The notes beneath the pieces are model-generated. The model saw nothing but the letters and a program-made list of their open reading frames with translations, made no database searches and was not told the DNA's origin. From the NCBI GenBank assembly GCA_963811905.1, contig CAWETK010000010.1, forward strand, positions 107,420 to 171,419: a DNA stretch of 64,000 nt. Reading direction: 5' to 3'. Shown piece by piece: positions 26,895 through 36,137 of the stretch (positions are counted from its first letter, which is position 1; each line of letters opens with the position of its first letter). A program made the translations under genes and the position numbers. This DNA comes from DATFVA01 sp963811905 (GTDB taxonomy: Bacteria; Bacteroidota; Ignavibacteria; Ignavibacteriales; Ignavibacteriaceae).

Positions 26895-27002
26895 TTATTC
26901 CGGCAGTTTCCGGTAAAGGAATTCAGAATCAGAGTTAAAATCCTTAAGGTCGGGCATATTTTCTTCAATCCCAAAAATCCTTTTCTGCTTATGAAACCTC
27001 AT
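26895..27002 (-). CDS. Possible 35-residue protein
   Basis: An ATG at 27002 with AGGA five bases upstream opens a 35-codon frame, MRFHKQKRIFGIEENMPDLK onward, ending in RKLPE. Charged and soluble, no family recognised. It lies between the terminator of the PorV-like gene and the SGNH gene, all on the minus strand. Composition looks coding, but length alone gives no proof. Confidence 0.35.
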   Translation of the reverse strand: MRFHKQKRIFGIEENMPDLKDFNSDSEFLYRKLPE

Positions 27003-27012
27003 ATTTTCCTGC

Positions 27013-27052
27013 CCATAAAAAAAACGGTTTTCCAACATAAGGAAAACCGTTT
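27013..27052 (-). terminator. Intrinsic terminator after the PorV-like gene
   Basis: Minus-strand 12-bp stem AAACGGTTTTCC/GGAAAACCGTTT (27022-27052, seven-base loop) runs into an eight-T tract. It lies 26 bases past the stop at 27078. Confidence 0.88.
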
Positions 27053-27077
27053 ATAAAGTTAAGGGATAAAATATTAT

Positions 27078-28118
27078 TTAGAAACCGAATCTCAATGAGA
27101 ATACGTTATTAGCATCAAAATACTTTGCAGGTACATATGCATAATCTACAGAGAGATCGATACTGCTGAATTCTTTGGTATTTACTCCTACTCCAAGAGT
27201 ATAATTCTGCCAGATATTCGGAGACTCATCTGTTGCCTGGAATGATGCAAGATAACCGCCTCTTACATAGAGGAGGTCTTTGAAATTGTATTCCAGACCG
27301 AACTTGTAATCATCATATGTATAATTATTATTCTGAAAAGTACCGGATACCATAACGGAGTTCTGATCGTCGAAGTGTCTGATGTATGATAATCCTAATC
27401 CGATTTCCGATGGTAATTCAGCAGATGCTGCGGCAAACTCGTAGAACGTCGGACCTCTCTTAGAGCTAGGATCATTGGCTTGTTTATACAGCCCATTGCC
27501 GGAAAATGACATCGTAGGACCCAGGTTTTTAACAACAACGCCTACGGCAAATCCCTTTACGTCAAATAAATTATTATATTCGACACCAAAGTCAAAGCTG
27601 AATCCCGTTGAATTTGCTCTGTCGATACTTTCATTAATCAAATTAAAATTCGCACCGATAGATATTCTATCTGTCAGCGTTTTAGAATAAGTAAATCCTA
27701 AAACAAAGTAACTTGGACTGAATATCTGACCTGTTCCATCAGGCTGCTCCAATGTAGTTACCGGAATATCACCGATATTAAGCGATCTGAAAGACAGTGC
27801 GAGGGTACCAAGGTCACCTAACCTGCCGCTAACCGCCGCAAAATCCATACTCATATCAGCTATATACTGCCTATACGAGAACATTGCATTTGCATCGGTC
27901 GGGCTAAGATCAACTCCGGCAGGATTCCAATAAATCGCTTCCAATCCCGAAACGGTTGCAATAGCAGAACCACTCAAACCAAGATACCTTGCGCCTACAG
28001 GAATTCTTAATTCCGGTGCACCCGCGGTCCCGGCACGATTCTGACCACTACCAAACATTTCTGCAGATGAAAAGCCAAATATCAGAAGGATTAATAATAG
28101 TCTTTTCAAATGATACAT
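27078..28118 (-). CDS. PorV/PorQ-like outer-membrane beta-barrel protein
   Basis: 346 residues with a signal peptide (cleavage near 22-24). The start of the mature chain, AGTAGAPELRIPVGARYLGLSGSAIATVSGLEAIYWNPAGV, is the pattern of the PorV/PorQ (UPF0164) family, FadL-like barrels that in T9SS bacteria act in recovery or attachment of exported cargo. The remainder alternates hydrophobic and polar residues and ends in FSLRFGF with terminal Phe, as expected for a barrel. GGAGG lies four bases before the ATG. Last gene of a minus-strand operon with the TonB receptor and the large T9SS-type protein, suggesting it serves their surface display. Confidence 0.88.
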   Translation of the reverse strand: MYHLKRLLLILLIFGFSSAEMFGSGQNRAGTAGAPELRIPVGARYLGLSGSAIATVSGLEAIYWNPAGVDLSPTDANAMFSYRQYIADMSMDFAAVSGRLGDLGTLALSFRSLNIGDIPVTTLEQPDGTGQIFSPSYFVLGFTYSKTLTDRISIGANFNLINESIDRANSTGFSFDFGVEYNNLFDVKGFAVGVVVKNLGPTMSFSGNGLYKQANDPSSKRGPTFYEFAAASAELPSEIGLGLSYIRHFDDQNSVMVSGTFQNNNYTYDDYKFGLEYNFKDLLYVRGGYLASFQATDESPNIWQNYTLGVGVNTKEFSSIDLSVDYAYVPAKYFDANNVFSLRFGF

Positions 28119-28146
28119 AATTCCTCCAATTAAAATTAAAATTTAG

Positions 28147-28174
28147 AAGGTGTCCCTTTTGATAGGGACACCTT
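28147..28174 (-). terminator. Hairpin between the large T9SS-type protein and the PorV-like gene
   Basis: An 11-bp stem AAGGTGTCCCT/AGGGACACCTT (28147-28157 with 28164-28174) with a six-base loop, followed on the minus strand by an AT-rich stretch. It may act as a partial terminator or as an mRNA-stabilising hairpin that sets different levels for the two genes. Confidence 0.6.
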
Positions 28175-28182
28175 TGAATAAA

Positions 28183-31100
28183 TCAATATACTTTCAATAT
28201 TTGCTGTTCCTGTATAATCGCAAGTTTTAATACTTTGGTAGTGCCGACGCCCGGCATATCAATATATACGACATATACACCGCTTGCCACAGGATAATTA
28301 GAATCATTCTGTAAGTTCCATTTCTCGAACTGACCATTGTTCAAATCAGTAGAGTTATGGTTGATCGTTCTGACTAAAACGCCGCTCAAATCGAATATTC
28401 TGATGATGGCATTTTGAGGCAGATGACTAAAAGTTACATAGTGATTTTCTCTCGATGTTTCCCTGTTCTGATATCCATAATATGGATTCGGGAAAACATT
28501 TATGTTCTTCACATCTTCTTTAGCAGCTGCGTTGCTTACTTGTTTTTTGGGAATTGAAAATGTGAATTTATCATTTCCCGTATTTGAATAGTTTGGTATT
28601 ATTGTAAACACCTGTCCATCCTGAGGGTCAAATGAATGCCCACCTCTGATCAGAGGCCACATTCCATATAAAGTGGGGAAATCAGCAGCATCATTTAACA
28701 AATTATGATCAGTATAAAAGGGATCAGGGGTTTCTGTATAATCTGTATTGAATATAAATAAATATTCTCTATCACTTTCACTCGATGTTGGCTGCCATAA
28801 AGAATTATCACCAGGACCACCACTCTGTTCAACATAAGCAGCAGCTAATTGTCTGGGAGGATCAGAATCAACATCCCAAACTGTAAAATGCTGGGGAGTA
28901 TAATCCACATAGCCGTAATTTGGTGTTCCGCCTCTTAAATACCGGTAAGCTTTCTGGCCATCTGCATTCGTTGTAAATCTAATCTCAACAGTTACATACT
29001 GATCAGGAGTTATATTACTTCCAAAGAAGTTTGCACCGATGGTAAGACCACCAAAGAAAGCTTCTCCGCCAAGACCAGAATAACCTGTCAACCATCTATC
29101 CGCGGAAGGAGTGAATGTATAACCATTAACGGCAACCGGAGGACTAGTCACTTTTACAATGACTCCGCCGGTTATAGGATAATCAGAATCACCGGACTGA
29201 TTTGTCTGATCCTGGGCAATAACCTGATTTGTCGTTACATCGGTCAGTGTCCAGGTTACATCAGCGGCAACCTGTGTAAAGGTTACTTCATAATTATCAC
29301 CGGTAAAGGCATTCGGATCAAGCACTATAGGCAGCACCTGTCCGTCACTTAAACGGGCAGCACTGGTATGATCCACAGCGAGTGTATCGCCGCCTGTATA
29401 AGGATATGTTACTCCCGGTTTATTAGATTGCGGGATAGAAGTAATAACAACAGCTGATGACTGAAGAGCATGAAATGGAAGTACATCAGGAGCAGGATTA
29501 TAAGCATATGCCACAACTGCAAAATAATATTCCTGACCATTTCTTAGCGGCTGATTGTTGATTACATCATTTGTTACTTCATAATATCTCTTCAGACCAT
29601 TATCAGTTCCCATTTCTACTATTTTGGGAGTAGCTATAGTGTCTCCCATAGTAATAATGGAACCCACAGTATCAACTATTGTGGTAATTCCATCAACTTT
29701 ATCATAGGTTGCAAGTAAGACACCATCTGATACACTTGACGAGGCACTTGGAAGCTGATAAACATCATAGCCTTCAAATGAATAACCCTGATCGGAGAAA
29801 TTTTCAACCTGAGCTACATTATTTGGCTCTCCCCAATTTAATATGATCTTATTGTTTAACGGGGCTGCAGTAACTACAGGAACAGGCACCGTGGCAAGTT
29901 TGAATAATTTATCAAAAACTTTCTGTGCGATCGCATCATTGTTTTTCATTTGAGTAATACTATTCAAATGATCGCTTCCGATCCCGCCCACAAGTGCGAG
30001 TACAACTTCTACAGTATCATTCAAATTCATTGTAATCGGTCCATTTGTAACCATAATTCTTCTATCACCAGGACCATCAACACTTCCGTCCAGCTTACCG
30101 GTACCTGCAACAGGATCTCCTGTAAGAAGGAACGTGCCATCATACGACCCAAAAGGCGTAGTAAAATGGAGTATATCTGCAACTTCACTCGGGAAAGGTG
30201 CAGAAGAGGGGTATGGCGGATCGGGTTTGAAACCTCTCATCAAATTGTAGAATTCCTGTGTTCCTGTGTATGAAAAATCAGGATCAGACCATGTACCGCC
30301 GGCTGCAAAATATGCATAAGAACTCATCGGTGTAGCATTTACATATGCGTAGCCATGTCTGTATTTCAGGTTATAAAGTGCACTATCATTAGGATTTCCT
30401 GTATAAGCTGAAACTCCCTGCAAGAAATCATAGCCGACAGCAGGAGGAGCTAAACCGATACCCTCATAAACAGCATCGGGATCGGTAGAGCTATAGGCAT
30501 ATCCCAGGTTGAGAGCTGTATCGCAACCGGCGAAGTCGTCTGTAGAGTTTCCAACATCCGGATCAGCCCACTGGACAATATACATATCTGTAATTTTTGA
30601 ATTTGGGGGTGTTGTAGCGGTACCTTTATAAATTATATCAACTTTCTTATAAATTACATTACCCAAAGCTCCGGTATAAGAATATCCCCAATATGTTTCA
30701 GATACTTCCAGCCCAATCGCGGGAGCGCCATAAAGGGGAGTAGCATCATCGTCATATTTAACGAATAACGTTTGTGAAGCACCAGGAATGCCCGGAACAT
30801 CAACATTAGGGTCATAAACACCGTTGCTATCCTTATCGTCAAATGGAGCACCCTGGTTTCCATCAGGTGAACCCGAATATGCGGGCCATTCATTCCAATC
30901 TTTCTGATACTGATCCCGTAAAGATTGAATATCTCCGGATGACACTGCTCCGGGATCCACGCTTAAGAAGTCTGCAGCATCCTGAGTCAGATTTCCGGAT
31001 TTATAATCTGGTCTTACACGATATAATCTGGTTACAGCCGAACAGCCAGTTCCGTAAGTATTTCCATTTACACGGAGTGCCGGGGAAACACCATCATTAA

Positions 31101-31392
31101 CTTTTCCTCCCCAGACAATACCTTCGGCGAAAATGGCACCTGCGTTAGCTCCGTTAGGAAAAGCTCCATTCCAGGAACCGCCAACAACCCAGTCATGATA
31201 ACCATCAGAACCAACCCAGCATGTAATATTATTTATATCCATGGGACTCTGGGCAGGATCAACGAGAGTTTTATTCAGGGGTGGTTTTTTATCCTTACCC
31301 TTACCGTCCTTATTGCTTGCAAAAACATTAGATGCTAAGGATAAGGACAATACCAGGATAATTAAAAAGTTTAACTGATTAATTTTTTTCAT
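28183..31392 (-). CDS. Large secreted protein with T9SS-like C-terminal domain
   Basis: 1069 residues from the ATG at 31392, chosen because GGAGG lies eight bases upstream and a signal peptide (KINQLNFLIILVLSLSLASNVFA) follows at once; the longer frame from 31425 lacks both. The mature protein is a series of beta-rich repeats with Asp/Gly/Asn-rich loops (DDKDSNGVYDPNVDVPG), fibronectin-like parts near 510-650 and a C-terminal block NINVFPNPYYGYQNRE to SGVYVVYIDMPG that resembles the T9SS sorting domain in its N-P-Y form. Such proteins accompany TonB receptors in Ignavibacteria; they are probably surface-bound. No enzyme motif. Function unknown. Confidence 0.82.
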   Translation of the reverse strand: MKKINQLNFLIILVLSLSLASNVFASNKDGKGKDKKPPLNKTLVDPAQSPMDINNITCWVGSDGYHDWVVGGSWNGAFPNGANAGAIFAEGIVWGGKVNDGVSPALRVNGNTYGTGCSAVTRLYRVRPDYKSGNLTQDAADFLSVDPGAVSSGDIQSLRDQYQKDWNEWPAYSGSPDGNQGAPFDDKDSNGVYDPNVDVPGIPGASQTLFVKYDDDATPLYGAPAIGLEVSETYWGYSYTGALGNVIYKKVDIIYKGTATTPPNSKITDMYIVQWADPDVGNSTDDFAGCDTALNLGYAYSSTDPDAVYEGIGLAPPAVGYDFLQGVSAYTGNPNDSALYNLKYRHGYAYVNATPMSSYAYFAAGGTWSDPDFSYTGTQEFYNLMRGFKPDPPYPSSAPFPSEVADILHFTTPFGSYDGTFLLTGDPVAGTGKLDGSVDGPGDRRIMVTNGPITMNLNDTVEVVLALVGGIGSDHLNSITQMKNNDAIAQKVFDKLFKLATVPVPVVTAAPLNNKIILNWGEPNNVAQVENFSDQGYSFEGYDVYQLPSASSSVSDGVLLATYDKVDGITTIVDTVGSIITMGDTIATPKIVEMGTDNGLKRYYEVTNDVINNQPLRNGQEYYFAVVAYAYNPAPDVLPFHALQSSAVVITSIPQSNKPGVTYPYTGGDTLAVDHTSAARLSDGQVLPIVLDPNAFTGDNYEVTFTQVAADVTWTLTDVTTNQVIAQDQTNQSGDSDYPITGGVIVKVTSPPVAVNGYTFTPSADRWLTGYSGLGGEAFFGGLTIGANFFGSNITPDQYVTVEIRFTTNADGQKAYRYLRGGTPNYGYVDYTPQHFTVWDVDSDPPRQLAAAYVEQSGGPGDNSLWQPTSSESDREYLFIFNTDYTETPDPFYTDHNLLNDAADFPTLYGMWPLIRGGHSFDPQDGQVFTIIPNYSNTGNDKFTFSIPKKQVSNAAAKEDVKNINVFPNPYYGYQNRETSRENHYVTFSHLPQNAIIRIFDLSGVLVRTINHNSTDLNNGQFEKWNLQNDSNYPVASGVYVVYIDMPGVGTTKVLKLAIIQEQQILKVY

Positions 31393-31447
31393 ATTAAATA
31401 ACCTCCACAAGTTTATATTTTTCATGAGGCAACATTAGATTCTCCTT

Positions 31448-34400
31448 TTAATAATTAATCAATACACCAACACGTAATTGTCTTGGCTGACCAAATAATG
31501 TGTATCCGTATACCTGTAATGCAGCTTCATTATTGTCATAATTTATAGCCTGATAAAGATCTGCAAATCTCTGTGTATATCTTTCACCTGCTATTATACC
31601 CTGTCCGGCAGAGGTATTCAGGAATCCGTCACTATAAGCATTTCCTGTTTTCTGATAAACGTTAACAACGTTTTTAGTATTCAGGAGATTAGAAACATAT
31701 ACATAAAAATTTACATCAAGATTAGATATACTAACAGTTTTATCTACACGTAAATCAAGATTGTATACCCAGGGGGTTGTTGATGAATTAGGAGGTCCGA
31801 TTGGTCTTCTTCCTCTGGGATCCTGTGCAGGAATCAATCCGCCAGTCCATGCTGATGCCTGGCCAAGGCCGGTATTCTGAGCATAAGTAAACGGATGACC
31901 GCTGTTAAATGAGAACAGGAAGTTTACACCTAACTGCTGGAGTATGGGACCGCCGTCATCTTTACCGAACCTATAATCAATGAATATCGAACCGCGATGA
32001 GTCTGATCATAAGTCAACGGTAGTAAAACAGTTGGTACCTCTTTATTTTGCTGAAGAGAACCTATGCCGCTGCCTGTGAAGGAGTTAGTACCTGATGCAT
32101 CAGAATAAGTATAATTTACTTCAGCTCTGATTCTTTCTATTCTCCTCAGATGCAGAGCAAGTTCAAGACCTTTAGTTGTTGTAAAGTCCTGGTTAACATA
32201 TGCCTGATAGCTGCTCCTTGCAGCACCCGGTAATGTATATATAATAGAATACTGCAGCTGGCCTTTTATATCTTTATAAAAAGCAGTTAAGTCAAACGCA
32301 GCAAAATCTGTTAATTGCTGTGAAAAACCTATTTCGTACTGAGTAGTTCTTACAGGCTGAGGATTATATGCAACAGGGTTTGTGAACAGGTTTGTTGCTG
32401 TAAGGATCTGTGATGCCTGATAGACTCCGCGATATGCGACGTCAAGACTTGGTGACTGAACAAATTTTCCATACTGAAGGTGGAAAACTGTTTGGTCAGT
32501 TACCGGGAATGAAAATCCCAAACGAGGAGAAACATAACTAAATACATCACCTGTTGTTAATGAAGTATCAGGTATAGTATTTAACTTATGTGTTTGAGTT
32601 GTATCAACCTGGGGCAGCAGAGGATTTGCCCATGCCCAGCTATCCATATCCATATAATCATATCTCAAACCAGCATTTATTATAAGGTCGCTTACCTCTA
32701 TTCTATCCTCAAGGTAACCTGAGGCTAAAAGCGGATGTTTCGGGGCAAATTCACCTTGATCAGTTTCATTACCAAAAACATCATATCCAAAGTTGTTCAG
32801 ATCTCTATATAAATATTTAGCAATCAGGAATTCCATATCGTTAGCGGCAAGTTCAGGGTTCTGACGAACTGTAGATAAGAGTGTACTTGCATCAGTTTCC
32901 TGGTAACGTCTTACAGTCCATCTCTGGAGTGATCCGCCAAGCTTTAACGCATGTTTCTCAACCTGACCAGTGAATGAAGCCGAACCGCCTATATAACTGT
33001 TATGATCTTTGGTATAGTTCTGTAGGTTTCCGCCAACGTTTGCTGTACTGGGACCTGATGAAACTTCAGAAGTTCCCGGACGAAGGAATGGAAATCCATA
33101 AAAATCGTATGGCTGAGGCGGGGTAGAATACGAATCATATACCCACCCATATTTAGAACCTGCAAGACTATCACTATACTGCATCAAATTATCTCCGAAT
33201 ACCGGATCATAGGTTTTATGACGCGCATCGTAATAGTTTACATTAGCTTCAATAAAAGTACTTGCAGATAACAGATAAGTACCTTTCAGGTTCAATAAAA
33301 TGTTTGAATAATCATTTACAGGAAGCCTGGTTGTATTGAACATGTCGATCAGAGTGGTATTAGCTGTACTGAATACGCCGGTCTGCTCGCCTCTTGTTCT
33401 TTCCCAGGTATAAGCACCAGCCAGTCTTAAGATGATCGGGTTATTATCAAAAAGAATAGTACCATTTCCGGTATAACGGTTATCCATAATACCGGGGACA
33501 TTTCCGCCATTCCATGTTAAATACTGATATTCATCTGTATTCGAACTATAGAATCCGGTATCATACACTTTGGTTGTATCCAGAAGTGCACCATCTGAAA
33601 AAGCCGTAGGGTTTGAATAGAAAAACTGAGGGGTTATATCACGGTCAAAACTGTTTTCACCGGATAAGAAAACCTTAAGTTTATCTGTTCCCAAGGGTCC
33701 GCTCAATGTAAGTACATAATCTGAATAACCGTAGGAATATGTGCCAAGGAATTTATCGCTTCCGTTAGCTTTCATATGTCCGTCTGCGGTCAGATCAAAA
33801 TTATTTCCGTTATAATTGCCGAGATTATCAGTCTCTGCTCTAACCGAAAAATGATACTTATCTGAGCCGGTTTTGAAATCTGATGAAACTATACCAGCAT
33901 TCGCATTACCGAATTCAGCGGTATAACCGCCTGCCTGTACAAGAATTTCCTGTAAAGCATCCGGTGTAAGATCCACCAGGGAACCGCCGTTCCTGTTCAA
34001 AATATCTTTAACATCAGCACCCTCAACAACGTAACCGGTTTCATCTGCTCTACTGCCGCGGATAAATGTTTGGCCATTCTGCTGAACAACGCCGGGCTGA
34101 AGGGCAACTATATCATTTACATCTCTTACAGGCAATGCAGCAATATCCTCTGCTCCAACTATTCTCATAGCATTAGTTGAACTTTTTTCTATCAAAGGAC
34201 GCTGAGAAACAATAACAACCTCCCCGGTTGTGATTTTTGAGGAAGAGAGCTGAAAATCCTGAGAAGCTGTTAAACCGGAAACAACTCTGACGTTACTAAC
34301 TGTTACGTCCTGGTAGCCGATATAAGAAGCTTTGATTGAATAATTCCCAGGCTGTACCTGGCGAATTGTGTAATCGCCGTTAACATCTGATGCTGCACCA

Positions 34401-34552
34401 AAGCTGGTTCCAACAATAATTATATTAGCGCCAATCAGAGGTTCGCCGGTTTCTTTATCAGTAACCTTTCCGGAAACCCTCCCTGACTGTGCCAATACAA
34501 AGGAACAGGAAAACAACATCAGGAGTAAGATTGTATAAAATTTTCGAAACAT
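31448..34552 (-). CDS. TonB-dependent receptor with N-terminal CarboxypepD_reg domain (Oar/SusC-like)
   Basis: 1034 residues. Signal peptide to about 21 (FSCSFVLAQ). Then a carboxypeptidase-regulatory-like domain (GRVSGKVTDKETGEPLIGANIIIVG to YKIQDVTVSNV-type strand, about 24-105), a plug domain from about 120 to 235 (RDVNDIVALQPGVVQQNGQTFIRGSRADETGYVVEGADV) and a long beta-barrel to the C-terminal QLRVGVLINY. It imports large substrates or serves as an outer-membrane gate powered by TonB; substrate unknown. GGAGG seven bases before the ATG. Second gene of the operon, 32 bases after the DUF4397-like lipoprotein gene. Confidence 0.93.
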   Translation of the reverse strand: MFRKFYTILLLMLFSCSFVLAQSGRVSGKVTDKETGEPLIGANIIIVGTSFGAASDVNGDYTIRQVQPGNYSIKASYIGYQDVTVSNVRVVSGLTASQDFQLSSSKITTGEVVIVSQRPLIEKSSTNAMRIVGAEDIAALPVRDVNDIVALQPGVVQQNGQTFIRGSRADETGYVVEGADVKDILNRNGGSLVDLTPDALQEILVQAGGYTAEFGNANAGIVSSDFKTGSDKYHFSVRAETDNLGNYNGNNFDLTADGHMKANGSDKFLGTYSYGYSDYVLTLSGPLGTDKLKVFLSGENSFDRDITPQFFYSNPTAFSDGALLDTTKVYDTGFYSSNTDEYQYLTWNGGNVPGIMDNRYTGNGTILFDNNPIILRLAGAYTWERTRGEQTGVFSTANTTLIDMFNTTRLPVNDYSNILLNLKGTYLLSASTFIEANVNYYDARHKTYDPVFGDNLMQYSDSLAGSKYGWVYDSYSTPPQPYDFYGFPFLRPGTSEVSSGPSTANVGGNLQNYTKDHNSYIGGSASFTGQVEKHALKLGGSLQRWTVRRYQETDASTLLSTVRQNPELAANDMEFLIAKYLYRDLNNFGYDVFGNETDQGEFAPKHPLLASGYLEDRIEVSDLIINAGLRYDYMDMDSWAWANPLLPQVDTTQTHKLNTIPDTSLTTGDVFSYVSPRLGFSFPVTDQTVFHLQYGKFVQSPSLDVAYRGVYQASQILTATNLFTNPVAYNPQPVRTTQYEIGFSQQLTDFAAFDLTAFYKDIKGQLQYSIIYTLPGAARSSYQAYVNQDFTTTKGLELALHLRRIERIRAEVNYTYSDASGTNSFTGSGIGSLQQNKEVPTVLLPLTYDQTHRGSIFIDYRFGKDDGGPILQQLGVNFLFSFNSGHPFTYAQNTGLGQASAWTGGLIPAQDPRGRRPIGPPNSSTTPWVYNLDLRVDKTVSISNLDVNFYVYVSNLLNTKNVVNVYQKTGNAYSDGFLNTSAGQGIIAGERYTQRFADLYQAINYDNNEAALQVYGYTLFGQPRQLRVGVLINY

Positions 34553-34584
34553 GTTTATTCCTCCGTTATTTATAAACTTTTTTT

Positions 34585-35394
34585 CTAATCGTCTGTTAAA
34601 ATATTACTCTTAACAACAGCACTGTAATCATAAATGACTGCAGTGAACCTGTTCTTTGGAGCAGCGCTAAAAGGACCGATGGTGGTAACAATATCACCGC
34701 CTGACATTATGTCTAAACTATACTGACCGGCCGGGGCACCAAACATTAAATAACCGCTGCCGTTTTTATAATCTACTGCTACTTCCGCAGTTGTATCCAC
34801 ACTACCGCCATATAACCGTATCCCATCAACGCTAACATCGGGTGAACCGTTAAAGAGAGCAACCTGAATTATACCCGGAGGGAATACATCTGAACCTTCT
34901 GTAGATCCTTTTTCCTGCCAGATGTATCTCTGAAGACTTTTTACAACCGAATAATTGTATAAAATACTGTCCAGAACGACGGATGTATCATTTGGGACAA
35001 CTGTGGTATCAATTGCCAGGTGTGTAACATGTACAGAATCCCATGTTACAAAGAATCTCATTTTATAATCAGTCTCTGCAGTGATTGACTGAGAAAACGA
35101 TGTAGAATCGTTTTGTACTGCTATATTGTAACCACCAGCATTTATGGTGATAAATGGAGTCGATGAATTAGGGAACTCATTACCGGGTTGAAGGCCTGAA
35201 TAACTGTGATCTGCAATTGATCCTGATATTGTGCCTCCCCCTGATGCAGGAACTAAGTTCACTAATTTAATCTGACTATTGTATACTATACTGTCAGGAA
35301 TTGACTGAACACTGGTATCAACACAGCCCGAGATAAAAAATATCAATCCGGAACATAGTACCAATAGAAATTTAACCTTATCAGGTAGCCTCAT
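34585..35394 (-). CDS. DUF4397-like lipoprotein
   Basis: 269 residues. Signal sequence ending in IFFISGCVDT gives a lipobox with Cys near 24. The mature protein holds two beta-sandwich units with the DUF4397 theme of V-x-L-V-N-L-x-P and G-Y-L-x-F-G-x-P-A-G-x-Y (YNSQIKLVNLVPASGG; GSGYLMFGAPAGQYSLDI). GGAGG precedes the ATG. It leads the operon DUF4397, TonB receptor, T9SS-type protein, PorV-like protein, and could be an accessory surface lipoprotein of the receptor. Confidence 0.75.
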   Translation of the reverse strand: MRLPDKVKFLLVLCSGLIFFISGCVDTSVQSIPDSIVYNSQIKLVNLVPASGGGTISGSIADHSYSGLQPGNEFPNSSTPFITINAGGYNIAVQNDSTSFSQSITAETDYKMRFFVTWDSVHVTHLAIDTTVVPNDTSVVLDSILYNYSVVKSLQRYIWQEKGSTEGSDVFPPGIIQVALFNGSPDVSVDGIRLYGGSVDTTAEVAVDYKNGSGYLMFGAPAGQYSLDIMSGGDIVTTIGPFSAAPKNRFTAVIYDYSAVVKSNILTDD

Positions 35395-36137
35395 ATTTCC
35401 TCCTTGTAGGATAAATGAATTAGTTCATATTGAAACTTTGAACAGAGGTATCCCTGTTCTAATTGCCGTTGTAGTATTATGTCAGAGGGAAATGACTCAC
35501 CCAAATAAATTGGTAAAAGTTGGTTCATTCTCTCTCACTATTAATTAATAAAATAACTTACTGCCTAACTATTGATTGAAACATTAATTGATTATCGTTA
35601 ATTAAGTCATTGCTCTTATCGGATCTTTTAATATTCAGATTATAAAAACCGGGCAGGTTAAGCGATTTGTATCCTTCAGAAATGATACAGAAATTCAATG
35701 CCCGTAAGAAGAGTTTTTCAGAAATGAAATAATTGCGCGAAACAGAAGTTGTAACCAAGTTACCATTAACCTCGCTAATATTTGGAAAATAAATTTACAA
35801 TTGTAAAATTCTTAAATCAAGAATGACCTAAGTAAATAATTAGTTCAAGCACTTTTGCAAACTCTTAAAAAACAACCTTAAAGTCAAGGCTTACAGCATT
35901 ATTTGTAGACGGAATTTCTTTTATAATAAGGAGTTCTACACTTTGCTTTAAGTATAAATTTAATCATTGATAACCATTTCAAGTTTACATATATAGCCCG
36001 AAACAATTCAGCATTTAAAACGTCTGCCAAAAATGTCAGGCTATCAGTCTCATATATTGTAAATAAAGAACTTTCGGGATGAGACTCAGCGCACGCAATT
36101 ATATATATGAAACAGCAATAATTTATGCCTTATTTTT
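35395..36137. other. 743-base gap, leader of the TonB-receptor operon
   Basis: No convincing gene; a 66-codon minus frame at 35558-35758 is not supported. A hairpin GAACAG/CTGTTC at 35440-35459 lies in the probable leader of the operon that starts at 35394. At 36024-36039 CTGCCAAAAATGTCAG is a near match to the CTGACA-AAA-TGTCAG palindrome that bounds the structured repeats at 8.9 and 43.3 kb. Confidence 0.5.

Noticed and set aside
35558..35758. 66-codon minus-strand ORF in the 743-base gap
   Set aside because: Start region lacks a ribosome site and the translation resembles no family; the gap is AT-rich leader DNA.
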